64,000 bases of DNA, from the NCBI RefSeq assembly GCF_029522115.1, contig NZ_JAKWFK010000011.1:62001-126000 (forward strand). Direction: 5' to 3'. Below the pieces are notes generated by a model. That model searched no databases. It had not been told where the DNA came from and worked only from the letters and a program-made list of their open reading frames with translations. This stretch comes from Trinickia sp. Y13. Its GTDB lineage: Bacteria; Pseudomonadota; Gammaproteobacteria; Burkholderiales; Burkholderiaceae. The position numbers and the translations under genes are program-made. Position 1 is the stretch's first letter; the number at the start of each line of letters is the position of its first letter. Positions 24,004-32,932 of this stretch are shown here, piece after piece.

Positions 24004-24804
24004 TTAGTGCGTGGCGGGAACGGTGATGTCGGTGCCGAACCACTGCATCGAGAGCTTTTTCAGCGTGCCGTCTTGCTTCATCGACGAAATTGCGTCGTCG
24101 ATGGCCTTGGCGAACTTCGGATTACCCTTGCGGAACGGGATGCCCATTTCCGTATCGCCGCCCTTGACCGTCGCTCCTGCCTTCAGAGGCAGATGCGCGT
24201 TCTTGATCAGATACGGAAGCATGACGCGATCGTCCATGCTGACATCGACGCGCCCCGAGGCGAGGTCGCTCAGTTTCTCCGGAGCCCCGGGGTAGGTCTT
24301 CACTTCTACGCCCGGCAGCTTCTTCGCGAGGTCGGCGTAATTGGTGCCGAGCGTGACACCCACGCGCTTGCCGTTCAAAGCGCCGGCGGCGGCGTAATCG
24401 GTCTTGTCGCCTTCACGCTGAATCAGTTGCGCCGACGAATACGTGTAGGGTTGCGAGAAATCAAGCGCTGCCCGGCGCTGGGGCGTAATGCCAACTTGAT
24501 TGACGATCACGTCGAACTTGCCCGCTTGGAGTCCAGCGAGAATGCCGCTCCATTCGGTCGTGATGAATTGAGGCTTCACGCCGAGGCGAGCAGCGACCGC
24601 CTTTGCAACGTCGACGTCGAATCCCACGAGTTGCCCATCGGTATTTCGGGAGTCGAACGGAGGGTAGGTGCCTTCGCAGGCGATCGTCAACACACCCGCC
24701 TGCTTGACCTTGTCGAGCAAGTCCTCCGCGTACGCGGACATGGTCGCGACGCCAAGTAGTGCTGCGACGAGTCCGTACGCGAACATCGGCCTAAATGCCT
24801 TCAT
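24004..24804 (-). CDS. Periplasmic binding protein of a cystine-type ABC importer
   Basis: 266 aa with a cleavable signal peptide (AFRPMFAYGLVAALLG to SAYA, about residue 26). The mature part is a family 3 solute-binding protein: GVLTIACEGTYPPFDSRN, GFDVDVAKAVAARLGV, the substrate-contact Arg/Asp region PQRRAALDFSQPYTYSS, VGVTLGTNY, and the C-terminal KLSMQWFGTDIT. It resembles FliY/TcyA cystine binders more than glutamine binders, but this is a judgement by eye. It is the first gene of the minus-strand cassette, so its upstream region should hold the operon promoter. Confidence 0.83.
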   Translation of the reverse strand: MKAFRPMFAYGLVAALLGVATMSAYAEDLLDKVKQAGVLTIACEGTYPPFDSRNTDGQLVGFDVDVAKAVAARLGVKPQFITTEWSGILAGLQAGKFDVIVNQVGITPQRRAALDFSQPYTYSSAQLIQREGDKTDYAAAGALNGKRVGVTLGTNYADLAKKLPGVEVKTYPGAPEKLSDLASGRVDVSMDDRVMLPYLIKNAHLPLKAGATVKGGDTEMGIPFRKGNPKFAKAIDDAISSMKQDGTLKKLSMQWFGTDITVPATH

Positions 24805-25451
24805 CTCTTGTCTCCTGTCGTTGGATAAATATGCTGCGTGTTCGGACTGGTTTTGATCAGTCCATCGTCAACGCGCTGTGGCACCGGGCGGACTTCGAGA
24901 CCGTCGCGGGTCTTGGGAGGATCCACGCTTGCGAGCGCCACTGACGACAAGCTTAAGGGTCTCAGAATGAAAAGTGCTTCCAAAGATTTGCCATAAATCA
25001 GGCATATCGAAGAAATATTTTCTACCACCTCATGATCTAGAAATGGTTTACTTGCACAAAATCGGGCGACGGTAGTGTGCGGGGTAAGAGTTGGGATGGC
25101 GTGGGTCGGGCTTTCCGTCGGCACGTACAACCGTCTCGCAATATCTGACGATCGAGTGCCCGTATGAAAGGTGCGTCGTGGGGAACGCATGGAGGAGTTT
25201 GCTCGAGAAGAGCTTAGGTCGCCCTCTCCGCCATTCGGTGTCCGGCTGAGCTTGCAGCCTACTAGCGGCCTGCGGGAGACCTTGGCCTGACGGGACTCGA
25301 CCGTCGAATTCATGGATGAGGTGCGCCGAGACGTTCAACGTACAGGCACAGGAATTCCGTGCAGGCGCTACTTCAGCCCGGCAGGCCAGCTGCTGCTGTC
25401 GTCGTTCTTAGATTCGGGCTGTGATTTGACGCGATCACGATCGGAAAAGAC
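24805..25451. other. 647-base region without a recognised gene between the sulfur cassette and tRNA-Thr
   Basis: The part next to the binding-protein gene (about 24960-25060) is AT-rich for this genome and probably holds the cassette promoter (minus strand). The remainder (about 25060-25440) has two overlapping open frames on the minus strand, but both have erratic composition and no domain I know, so I do not call them genes. It may be a decayed remnant next to the 3' end of the tRNA gene. I see no transposase or integrase motif. Confidence 0.4.
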
Positions 25452-25484
25452 GAAGGGGTTACGCAAACATCGCGTAACCCCTTC
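25452..25484 (-). terminator. Strong hairpin terminator after tRNA-Thr
   Basis: A perfect 13-bp stem (GAAGGGGTTACGC with its complement) and a 7-base loop, seven bases beyond the tRNA CCA end. On the minus strand it is followed by GTCTTTT, on the plus strand by ATTTATTT, so it can stop transcription from both sides. It insulates the sspAB-tRNA unit from the sulfur cassette. Confidence 0.85.
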
Positions 25485-25491
25485 ATTTATT

Positions 25492-25567
<76 letters not shown>

Positions 25568-25586
25568 GTGAGTCGGCGATTCTACT

Positions 25587-26096
25587 TCATTTCACGACCT
25601 TGAGGTGGCCTTTCCCGCCGCCGCCTTTGCTGCCATCGTCGTCGGGGCGCGAAGGCTTGCCTTCATCGCTCGCCGACGCCGGCACAGCGTCCCCGCTCTG
25701 CTGCGAAGCTTCGGATTCCAGAACCCGCACATCCTCCACTTCACTGTGCGCCACCGGCTCGCCGCTTTGCGCCGCGCCCGTCGCGGGCTCGACTGGGAAC
25801 GCCATGCCTTGCCCGTTCTCGCGCGCATAGATCGCCAGCACATTCGCCACCTGCACTTCGATCTTGTGCACCTTGCCCGAGAACCGTGCGCTGAACTCGA
25901 TCCACTCGTTGCCCATCTGCAGCTGGCTCGTCGCCTCGAAGCTGATGTTCAGCACGATCTCGTCGTTGTGCACGAACTGACGCGGCACGCGCGTCTGGCT
26001 GTCCACGCGCACCGCGATGTGCGGCGTGTAACCGTTGTCCGTGCACCACTCGTACAACGCACGCAGCAAATAAGGCTTAGTCGAAATCTCTTGCAT
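25587..26096 (-). CDS. sspB: ClpXP protease specificity-enhancing factor SspB
   Basis: 169 aa. The start MQEISTKPYLLRALYEWC is the family N-terminus. The conserved dimer and tag-binding core includes HIAVRV, PRQFV and IVLNIS. A flexible Ala/Ser/Asp/Gly-rich linker (about 112-162) ends in the ClpX-binding motif LKVVK at the extreme C-terminus. SspB brings ssrA-tagged peptides to ClpXP. It follows sspA by 72 bases, the classic sspAB operon. Confidence 0.94.
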   Translation of the reverse strand: MQEISTKPYLLRALYEWCTDNGYTPHIAVRVDSQTRVPRQFVHNDEIVLNISFEATSQLQMGNEWIEFSARFSGKVHKIEVQVANVLAIYARENGQGMAFPVEPATGAAQSGEPVAHSEVEDVRVLESEASQQSGDAVPASASDEGKPSRPDDDGSKGGGGKGHLKVVK

Positions 26097-26168
26097 CAAC
26101 TGTCCTCGTACAAAGTCCGGCGCGACGCCCGCCCATGCCAACCGCGCAGGCGCGCGCCCGAACCCGAT

Positions 26169-26780
26169 TTACCGGCGCATCACCTTTTCCGAGGGCGTCA
26201 GCGCCTCGATGTAAGCCGGGCGGCTGAAAATACGCTCGGCATACTTCATCAGCGGCGCAGCGTTCTTCGAGAGCTCGATACCGTAATGGTCCAAGCGCCA
26301 CAGCAACGGCGCGATCGCCACGTCCAGCATCGAAAACTCTTCGCCGAGCATGTACTTGTTCTTCAAGAAGATCGGCGCGAGCTGGGTCAACCGGTCACGA
26401 ATCGCAAGACGCGCCTTCTCGTGGTTCTTCTCCGCCGCCTTGCCCTTCTCGTTCTCGAGCGTGCCGACGTGAACGAACAACTCCTTTTCGAAGTTGAGCA
26501 GGAACAAGCGAGCCCGCGCGCGCTGCACCGGATCGGCCGGCATTAGTTGCGGATGCGGGAAGCGCTCGTCGATGTACTCGTTGATGATGTTCGATTCGTA
26601 CAAAATCAAGTCGCGCTCGACGAGAATCGGTACCTGCCCGTACGGATTCATCACGGCGATGTCTTCCGGCTTGTTGAACAGGTCGACGTCGCGGATCTCG
26701 AAGTCCATGCCCTTTTCGAACAGTACCAGCCGGCAACGCTGGGAAAAGGGGCAAGTTGTGCCGGAATACAAAACCATCAT
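26169..26780 (-). CDS. sspA: Stringent starvation protein A
   Basis: 203 aa. It has a glutathione-S-transferase fold: N-terminal thioredoxin-like part (VLYSGTTCPFSQRCRLVL, MNPYGQVPILVERDLILYESNIINEYID) and a helical C-terminal domain. The starts at 26780 and 26777 (MM) are adjacent, and the first gives the usual length. SspA binds RNA polymerase and alters transcription under starvation and acid stress. It is downstream of petC, separated from it by a hairpin. Confidence 0.94.
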   Translation of the reverse strand: MMVLYSGTTCPFSQRCRLVLFEKGMDFEIRDVDLFNKPEDIAVMNPYGQVPILVERDLILYESNIINEYIDERFPHPQLMPADPVQRARARLFLLNFEKELFVHVGTLENEKGKAAEKNHEKARLAIRDRLTQLAPIFLKNKYMLGEEFSMLDVAIAPLLWRLDHYGIELSKNAAPLMKYAERIFSRPAYIEALTPSEKVMRR

Positions 26781-26820
26781 GTCTAAAGTTTCCTCAAAAA
26801 GCTGAAGGGCCGGCACGCCA

Positions 26821-26847
26821 AAGGGCTCGCCCAAAGAGCGAGCCCTT
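26821..26847 (-). terminator. Hairpin between petC and sspA
   Basis: A 10-bp perfect stem, AAGGGCTCGC with GCGAGCCCTT, and a 7-base loop. It lies 36 bases after the petC stop and 41 bases before the sspA start. The plus-strand side is followed by TTCTT, the minus-strand side by only a short T-run, so termination of petABC may be partial. Confidence 0.7.
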
Positions 26848-26882
26848 TTCTTGCACCGGCCCCACGCCGTGTTACGGCGTGA

Positions 26883-27647
26883 TTATTTGACGTCCTTCCA
26901 GTACGCCGCGTTCAACCGCCAGGCGAAAAATGTCAGTACGCCCAGGAAGATCAGCACCCACACGCCAAGCTGCCGGCGGGTCTGCTGGTTCGGCTCGGAC
27001 ATCCATGTCAAGTACGCAACCAGATCGGCCACGGCAGAATCATAATCTACCGGCGACATCGTCCCCGGTTTTACGACTTGGTAGCCCGCGAACTGATGCG
27101 TCGTCTCCCCCGTTTCCGCGTCCTTCACATCCTCGAATTTCGCCGTGCGCACTCCCTGCAACTGCCACAGCACGTGAGGCATGCCGACGTTGTTGAACAC
27201 CATGTTGTTCCAGCCCGTCGGCCGCGTATCGTCGCGGTAGAAGCTGCGCAAATAGGTGTACAACCAATCGCTGCCGCGCGCGCGGGCTTCGACCGACAAA
27301 TCGGGCGGCGTCACGCCGAACCACGCCTTCGCATCGTCGGGCCGCATCGCCACCGACATCGTGTTGCCCACTTTGTCGGTCGTAAACAGCAGGTTCTGCT
27401 CGATCTCCTTCTTCGAGATCCCGATCTGCTCCAGCGAGCTGTACCGCACCAAGTTCGCACTGTGGCAGTTCAGGCAATAGTTTACAAACAATTGCGCCCC
27501 GTGCTGCAACGACGCGATGTTATGCATGTTGTCCGGCGCACGATCGAGGTGGAAACCCTCTTCCGCGTGCGCCGTTCCCAGCGCCGCCGCCAACGTCAGA
27601 ATGCTCGCCCCGCCGATCCGCGCGAGCTTGCTCAGCCAAGTCTTCAT
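26883..27647 (-). CDS. petC: Ubiquinol-cytochrome c reductase, cytochrome c1
   Basis: 254 aa. A signal peptide (to about residue 28, GTAHA) is followed by the haem c site CLNCH (Cys58, Cys61, His62), with the NMHNIASLQHGAQLFVNYC context. The axial Met region lies near MSVAMRPDDA, and a C-terminal membrane anchor (about 225-245) precedes AYWKDVK. It passes electrons from the Rieske protein to cytochrome c in the bc1 complex. It is the last gene of petABC, 22 bases after petB. Confidence 0.95.
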   Translation of the reverse strand: MKTWLSKLARIGGASILTLAAALGTAHAEEGFHLDRAPDNMHNIASLQHGAQLFVNYCLNCHSANLVRYSSLEQIGISKKEIEQNLLFTTDKVGNTMSVAMRPDDAKAWFGVTPPDLSVEARARGSDWLYTYLRSFYRDDTRPTGWNNMVFNNVGMPHVLWQLQGVRTAKFEDVKDAETGETTHQFAGYQVVKPGTMSPVDYDSAVADLVAYLTWMSEPNQQTRRQLGVWVLIFLGVLTFFAWRLNAAYWKDVK

Positions 27648-27669
27648 ATTCTTTTATCCTCGCTCGCGA

Positions 27670-29052
27670 TTAATGGGGCTTGAACCGAACGCGCTCGGGC
27701 GGCTGCTTGAACGTGCCGAGCCGGGTCCAGAACGGCATGCCCAAGAAGAACGCGAAGTAGATCAACGCGCAAATCTGGGCGATCAACGTGGCCACCGGCG
27801 AGGGCGGCTTCGTCCCCAAATACGCGAGCGCCAAGAACGCCACGACGAAGATCCCGTAGAAAACCTTGTGGAAGAACGGACGATACCGGATCGACTTCAC
27901 CGGGCTGCGATCGAGCCAAGGCAAGAAGAACAACGAAATCACCGCCGAGCCCATCACCACCACGCCCCAGAATTTCGCTTCCGTCACCGCCATGAAGGCG
28001 ATCAAGAGCGCAGCCAGCACCGGCAGGCCGATGCGCCACTTGCCGCGCGCACGCACGAGCGCCAGCAACCCAAGCAGGCCGATTACGATCATCAAGACGA
28101 TCTTGAACGGGTCCGTGGTCGCACGCAGCATCGCGTAGAACGCCGTGAAATACCAGACCGGCGCGATTTCCGGCGGCGTCTGCAGCGGGTTCGCCGGGAT
28201 GAAGTTGTTCGCTTCGAGGAAATACCCGCCCATCTCCGGCGCGAAGAAGATGATCGCCGCGAACACGATCAAGAACACGCATACGCCGAAGAAGTCGTGC
28301 ACCGAATAGAACGGGTGGAACGGGATGCCGTCGAGCGGCTTGCCCTGCGGATCCTTCTTCGCCTTGATCTCGATGCCGTCCGGGTTGTTCGATCCAACTT
28401 CATGCAACGCAACGATATGCACGAACACGAGACCGAGCAGCACGAGCGGAATCGCAATCACGTGGAATGCGAAAAAGCGATTCAGCGTGATGTCCGAGAC
28501 GACATAGTCGCCGCGGATCCACAACGACAGGTCCGGGCCGACGAACGGGATTGCCGAGAACAAGTTGACGATCACCTGGGCGCCCCAGTACGACATCTGC
28601 CCCCACGGCAGCAAGTAGCCGAAGAAGGCTTCGGCCATCAGGCACAAGAAGATCGCGCAACCGAAGATCCACACGAGTTCGCGCGGCTTGCGATACGAGC
28701 CGTACATGAGCCCGCGGAACATGTGCAGATAGACGACGACGAAGAACATCGACGCGCCCGTGGAATGCATGTAGCGGATCAGCCAGCCCCACGGCACTTC
28801 GCGCATGATGTATTCGACCGACGCGAACGCAAGCTGCGAATCGGGCTTGTAGTTCATCGTCAGGAAGATGCCCGTCACGATCTGATTGACGAGCACGAGC
28901 AGCGCGAGCGAGCCGAAGAAGTACCAGAAATTGAAGTTCTTCGGCGCGTAATACTCCGATAGGTGCGCCTTCCAGGTCGAGGTCATGGGGAAGCGCCGGT
29001 CGATCCAGCCGACCAAGCCCGTCGATTCCACTTGGTTTTCCGTTGTCGCCAT
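27670..29052 (-). CDS. petB: Ubiquinol-cytochrome c reductase, cytochrome b
   Basis: 460 aa with eight or more membrane helices. It has the N-terminal quinol-oxidising core and haem histidines in HSTGASMFFVVVYLHMFRG and FHVIAIPLVLLGLVFVHIVALHE, and the PEWY-type Qo motif appears as PVWYF. Length fits the beta-proteobacterial one-piece cytochrome b with an extended C-terminus. Its ATG directly follows the stop codon of petA with no spacer, so translation is probably coupled. Confidence 0.95.
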   Translation of the reverse strand: MATTENQVESTGLVGWIDRRFPMTSTWKAHLSEYYAPKNFNFWYFFGSLALLVLVNQIVTGIFLTMNYKPDSQLAFASVEYIMREVPWGWLIRYMHSTGASMFFVVVYLHMFRGLMYGSYRKPRELVWIFGCAIFLCLMAEAFFGYLLPWGQMSYWGAQVIVNLFSAIPFVGPDLSLWIRGDYVVSDITLNRFFAFHVIAIPLVLLGLVFVHIVALHEVGSNNPDGIEIKAKKDPQGKPLDGIPFHPFYSVHDFFGVCVFLIVFAAIIFFAPEMGGYFLEANNFIPANPLQTPPEIAPVWYFTAFYAMLRATTDPFKIVLMIVIGLLGLLALVRARGKWRIGLPVLAALLIAFMAVTEAKFWGVVVMGSAVISLFFLPWLDRSPVKSIRYRPFFHKVFYGIFVVAFLALAYLGTKPPSPVATLIAQICALIYFAFFLGMPFWTRLGTFKQPPERVRFKPH

Positions 29053-29676
29053 TTACGCTTCTCCGTGTTCGTCTTTACCGATCACGACCGTGTTGCCATT
29101 GTTCGTGAACATGTAGGGGGGAACGTCGAGGTTCTGCGGCGCAGGCTTGTTCTTGAAGACGCGGCCGTCAAGATCGTAGGTCGAGCCATGGCAAGGACAC
29201 AGGAAGCCGCCGGGCCAGTTGTCGGGCAGGTTGGGCTGCGGACCGGGCGTGAATCGCGGCGTTGGCGAGCAGCCAAGGTGCGTGCAAACAGCGACGACAA
29301 TGAGGATGTTCTTGTGATCTGCGCGCGAGCGGTACTCGTTGTTGCAGTACTCGGGCAGCGGCATCGTGAACGGATTCTTCGATTTCGGATCGGCCACCTC
29401 GTTATCGGCCTTCTTCACCTCGGCCAGCATGTCGTCGGTTCGATTCAGGATCCAAACCGGCTTGCCGCGCCAAGACACCGTCATCATCTCGCCGGGCTTC
29501 AGACCGCTGATGTCGATTTCGACGGGCGCGCCACCCGCCTTGGCTTTCGCCGATGGCTCTAAGGAGTCCACGAAAGGCACAACGGCGGCTACGCCTCCAA
29601 AGCCGCCCATTACGGATGTCGCAATCAGCCAGGTACGACGGCTGCCGTCGACGCGTTCCTCTTCTTTATCTCGCAT
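29053..29676 (-). CDS. petA: Ubiquinol-cytochrome c reductase, Rieske iron-sulfur subunit
   Basis: 207 aa from the ATG at 29676 (a longer frame exists but lacks homology). A twin-arginine signal/anchor (GSRRTWLIATS) suits export through the Tat system encoded at 32-34 kb. The cluster boxes are CTHLGC (131-136) and CPCHGS (160-165). Cys131, His133, Cys160 and His163 should hold the 2Fe-2S cluster, and Cys136 and Cys162 the disulfide. First gene of petABC. Confidence 0.95.
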   Translation of the reverse strand: MRDKEEERVDGSRRTWLIATSVMGGFGGVAAVVPFVDSLEPSAKAKAGGAPVEIDISGLKPGEMMTVSWRGKPVWILNRTDDMLAEVKKADNEVADPKSKNPFTMPLPEYCNNEYRSRADHKNILIVVAVCTHLGCSPTPRFTPGPQPNLPDNWPGGFLCPCHGSTYDLDGRVFKNKPAPQNLDVPPYMFTNNGNTVVIGKDEHGEA

Positions 29677-29957
29677 CACACGCCCCACTTCTAAGTTGGA
29701 TTTTTCCGTCCGCATTTGCTGCCGCCCGCTAGTTTGCGCGAATGGAGTCGGCATTTACAAGAGCCGTCGGACAAAAACCATGCAAAGCGCTAATTCTTAG
29801 GGGTTTCCCCCCATGATGGAGGCGACGTTTCGTCTCACTTCTTCGTTAAGCATTCCCTGCATCGGTACATTTATTGCGCGACGCATGATACGAATCATGC
29901 AAAACGCAAAAATACAGGGAAATCGAACGAAAAACGCGCCGAAATTGCGGCGCTGCG

Positions 29958-30704
29958 TCACACCGGATTATCGATGTCGATAAACAGATGCTCGACGTCG
30001 AAGCGCTCGGAAAGGTGGGAGCCGAGCGCCTGCACGCCGTAACGCTCGGTCGCATGATGGCCCGCGGCAAGGAAGGCCACGCCGCTTTCTGCGGCGATGT
30101 GCGTGATCTGCTCGGAGATTTCGCCGGTGAGATAGACATCCGCGCCCGCATCGATCGCCGCCTCGAAATAACCCTGCGCCCCGCCCGTGCACCAAGCGAT
30201 ACGCCGCAACTCGGCATCGGCGTCGCCCAGCAGCAGCGGCGCGCGGCCCAGCGTCTGCTCCACCTGCGCGGCGAAATGCGCGAGCGTGACCGGCATGGGC
30301 AAGGTCGTCATCCAGCCGATCCCGTCCGCGCCGAAGCGCGCATCGCCGATCAGCCCCAGCCTCGCCCCGAGCTGCGCGTTGTTGCCCACTTCCGGGTGAT
30401 CGTCGAGGGGAAGGTGATAGGCGAACAAGCTGATGTCGGCGTCCATGAGCGTCTTGATGCGCCGGTACTTGCGGCCCGTAATCTGGGGCGACTCGTTGCG
30501 CCAGAAGTAGCCGTGGTGAACGAGCACGGCATCGGCGCCCCACTCGCGCGCCGCCTCCAAAAACGCAAGCGACGCCGTGACGCCCGTTGCGATCTTGTCG
30601 ACCCGCCGGCGGCCTTCGACTTGCAGGCCGTTGGGGCAATAGTCCTTGAAACGACCGATATCGAGCATGTCGTTCAAGTACAATTCAAGTTCGATCCGAT
30701 CCAT
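29958..30704 (-). CDS. Nif3-like dinuclear metal-centre protein (YbgI family)
   Basis: 248 aa. Family metal-site segments are visible: VLVHHGYFW (about 61-69), [11 protein letters not shown] (about 95-105) and the C-terminal [10 protein letters not shown] (about 217-226). The family (also called GTP cyclohydrolase 1 type 2 in databases) binds two metal ions and has no agreed function. Its start codon is only 19 bases from that of the divergent protease gene, so the two promoters must overlap the coding regions or each other. Confidence 0.88.
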   Translation of the reverse strand: MDRIELELYLNDMLDIGRFKDYCPNGLQVEGRRRVDKIATGVTASLAFLEAAREWGADAVLVHHGYFWRNESPQITGRKYRRIKTLMDADISLFAYHLPLDDHPEVGNNAQLGARLGLIGDARFGADGIGWMTTLPMPVTLAHFAAQVEQTLGRAPLLLGDADAELRRIAWCTGGAQGYFEAAIDAGADVYLTGEISEQITHIAAESGVAFLAAGHHATERYGVQALGSHLSERFDVEHLFIDIDNPV

Positions 30705-30723
30705 AGAAACCTCGATTCTTCAA

Positions 30724-31953
30724 ATGCTTAGACGCTTCTGGCTGCTGTTCGCCCAAGCGGTGACGGTGCTGCTCGCACTGCTGTTCATCGTCGCCACACT
30801 CAAGCCCCAATGGCTGCAGCGGCAAGGACAATTCGGCAAGCAACTCGCTTCCCCGATCGTCGCACTGCGCGAAGTCGCCCCCGGCTCCGGCTCGGGCGCG
30901 GCGACGACCTCGTACGCCGACGCCGCACAGCGCGCGATGCCCGCCGTCGTCAACGTGTTCTCGGGCAAAGGCGGCTCGGCCCCGCCCAATCCACACGCGA
31001 AAGACCCGCTGTTTCGTTATTTCTTCGGCGATCCGAAGAACCCGCAGCAGCAACAGCCGCCGCAGGACGAGGCGGCGACGAACCTAGGCTCGGGCGTCAT
31101 CGTCAGCTCGGAAGGCTACATTCTAACGAACGAACATGTCGTGGACGGGGCGGACGAGATCGAGGTCGCGCTGCCCGACGGCCGCCGCACGAACGCGAAG
31201 GTGATCGGCGTCGATCCGGAAACGGATCTAGCCGTGCTCAAGATCGGCCTGACCAACCTGCCCACCATCACGCTCGGCCGCGTAGAGCAGGCGCGCGTGG
31301 GCGATGTGGTGCTCGCCATCGGCAATCCGTTCGGCGTCGGCCAAACAGTCACGATGGGGATCATCAGCGCGCTCGGGCGCAATCATCTCGGCATCAATAC
31401 CTTCGAAAACTTCATTCAGACGGATGCGCCGATCAACCCCGGCAACTCGGGCGGCGCGCTCGTCGACGTCAAAGGCAACCTGCTCGGCATCAACACGGCC
31501 ATCTACTCGCGCTCGGGGGGCTCGCTCGGCATCGGCTTCGCCATCCCCGTGTCGACCGCGCGCAGCGTGCTCGAGAGCATCATCACGACCGGTTCGGTCA
31601 CGCGCGGCTGGATTGGCGTCGAGCCGCAGGACGTCACACCCGCCATCGCCGAATCGTTCGGGCTCGAGCAGCGCGGCACGATCGTCGCTGGCGTGCTGCA
31701 AGGCGGGCCGGCGGACAAGGCGGGCATCAAGCCGGGCGATGTGCTGCTCGACGTGAACGGCGAAGAAATCACCGACACGACGCGGCTCTTGAACCTGATC
31801 GCCCAGATCAAGCCGGGCACTCAGGCCAAGGTCAAGCTCATGCGCAAGCGGAAAGAGGTGGATCTGACGGTGACGATCGGCAAACGCCCGCCGCCGCCCA
31901 AGCAAGCCACCAGCGAAGACGACAATAGCGACTCGCAGCAGCAAGAGGAATGA
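30724..31953 (+). CDS. Periplasmic serine protease, DegQ/DegS type (trypsin-like plus one PDZ)
   Basis: 409 aa. An uncleaved N-terminal membrane anchor (about 8-26) is followed by a trypsin-like domain with His138 (TNEHVVDG), Asp168 (ETDLAVLK) and Ser242 (GNSGG), and a single PDZ domain (about 305-390). One PDZ plus a membrane anchor matches DegS-like or small DegQ-like enzymes rather than DegP. A Gln/Pro-rich insert (105-115) lies in the LA-loop region. In this group it is expected to act in envelope quality control or stress signalling. The ATG at 30724 begins the anchor; upstream in-frame starts would run into the divergent Nif3 gene. Confidence 0.88.
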   Translation: MLRRFWLLFAQAVTVLLALLFIVATLKPQWLQRQGQFGKQLASPIVALREVAPGSGSGAATTSYADAAQRAMPAVVNVFSGKGGSAPPNPHAKDPLFRYFFGDPKNPQQQQPPQDEAATNLGSGVIVSSEGYILTNEHVVDGADEIEVALPDGRRTNAKVIGVDPETDLAVLKIGLTNLPTITLGRVEQARVGDVVLAIGNPFGVGQTVTMGIISALGRNHLGINTFENFIQTDAPINPGNSGGALVDVKGNLLGINTAIYSRSGGSLGIGFAIPVSTARSVLESIITTGSVTRGWIGVEPQDVTPAIAESFGLEQRGTIVAGVLQGGPADKAGIKPGDVLLDVNGEEITDTTRLLNLIAQIKPGTQAKVKLMRKRKEVDLTVTIGKRPPPPKQATSEDDNSDSQQQEE

Positions 31954-32065
31954 TCGCGGAAGGCGCGAGGCGCCCGTTCGCTCGCGCCGACCACGAGCCA
32001 GCGGCGGGCGATCGTCGACCAGCAGTGCGAAGGCCGCCGGCCAACGCAATGGGAGATGTCGCGAC

Positions 32066-32848
32066 TTAGGAGGTCGCGCCTTCTTCGTCTGCCACGGGCT
32101 CGGGATCCTTCCCGATGATCAAGCGAGCCGCGATGATTCCCGTCTCGTAAAGAATGATCAGCGGCAACGCGAGGATCAATTGCGAAAACACATCGGGCGG
32201 CGTGACGACAGCCGAAACGATGAACGCGCCCACCACGACATACGGCCGAATGCTGCGCAGCTTCTTGAGCGTGAGCACCTTCATGCGCACGAGCAACACG
32301 ACGATGATCGGCACTTCGAAGGTCACCCCGAACGCAATGAACATCGACAGCACGAAGCTCAAGTAGTTGTCGATGTCCGTCGACATCTGCACGTCCAGCG
32401 GCGCGTTGTAATGCGCCATGACGCGGAATATCGTCGGAAACACGACGAAGTAGGCGAACGCCATCCCGCATAGGAATAGCAGGTAGCTGCTGCCGACCAG
32501 TGGCACCACCAGCTTTTTCTCATGCTGATAGAGCCCCGGCGCGACGAACGCCCAGATCTGATAGAGCACGATCGGCAGCGCAATGACGAGCGCAACGAGC
32601 ATCGTCACTTTCACCGGAACGAAGAACGAACCGGTCACGTCGGTCACGATCATGCGCCCGCCCTTGGGCAGGTTCTCCATCAACGGACGCGCGAGCAGCT
32701 TGAAGATATCCGTCGCCCAGTAGACGAGCGAAAGGAACACGACGATGACGGCGATACCGGCTTTGATGATGCGGTCACGCAGCTCGACCAGATGCGAGAT
32801 GAACGACTCTTCTGTGCCTTCGCTTGAGTTGTGCTGGGGGTCGCTCAC
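32066..32848 (-). CDS. tatC: Sec-independent protein translocase TatC
   Basis: 260 aa from a GTG at 32848 with AGAGG six bases upstream. An in-frame upstream start would add eleven residues. Six membrane helices are seen, with the signal-binding N-terminus EESFISHLVELRDRI and the conserved FAYFVVFP and FGVTFEVPI segments. TatC recognises twin-arginine signals. The Rieske protein encoded at 29 kb is a likely client. Last gene of tatABC. Confidence 0.94.
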   Translation of the reverse strand: MSDPQHNSSEGTEESFISHLVELRDRIIKAGIAVIVVFLSLVYWATDIFKLLARPLMENLPKGGRMIVTDVTGSFFVPVKVTMLVALVIALPIVLYQIWAFVAPGLYQHEKKLVVPLVGSSYLLFLCGMAFAYFVVFPTIFRVMAHYNAPLDVQMSTDIDNYLSFVLSMFIAFGVTFEVPIIVVLLVRMKVLTLKKLRSIRPYVVVGAFIVSAVVTPPDVFSQLILALPLIILYETGIIAARLIIGKDPEPVADEEGATS

Positions 32849-32932
32849 GCCGGCCCTCTTAAAATGGAAATCGGCGCGCACCGCGCCGATGACTCGGAAG
32901 ATGAAAAACCTCGGTCGCGCGCACGAACGGGA

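Noticed and set aside
24801-25338. Two overlapping minus-strand frames (170 and 96 codons) between the sulfur cassette and tRNA-Thr
   Set aside because: No ribosome-binding site, no domain and erratic composition. They may be remnants, but I cannot support them as genes.
29883-29900. Inverted repeat GCATGAT / ATCATGC after the Nif3-like gene, considered as a terminator
   Set aside because: The 7-bp arms are perfect, but there is no T-run on either side. It may be a binding site or chance, so it is not listed as a feature.
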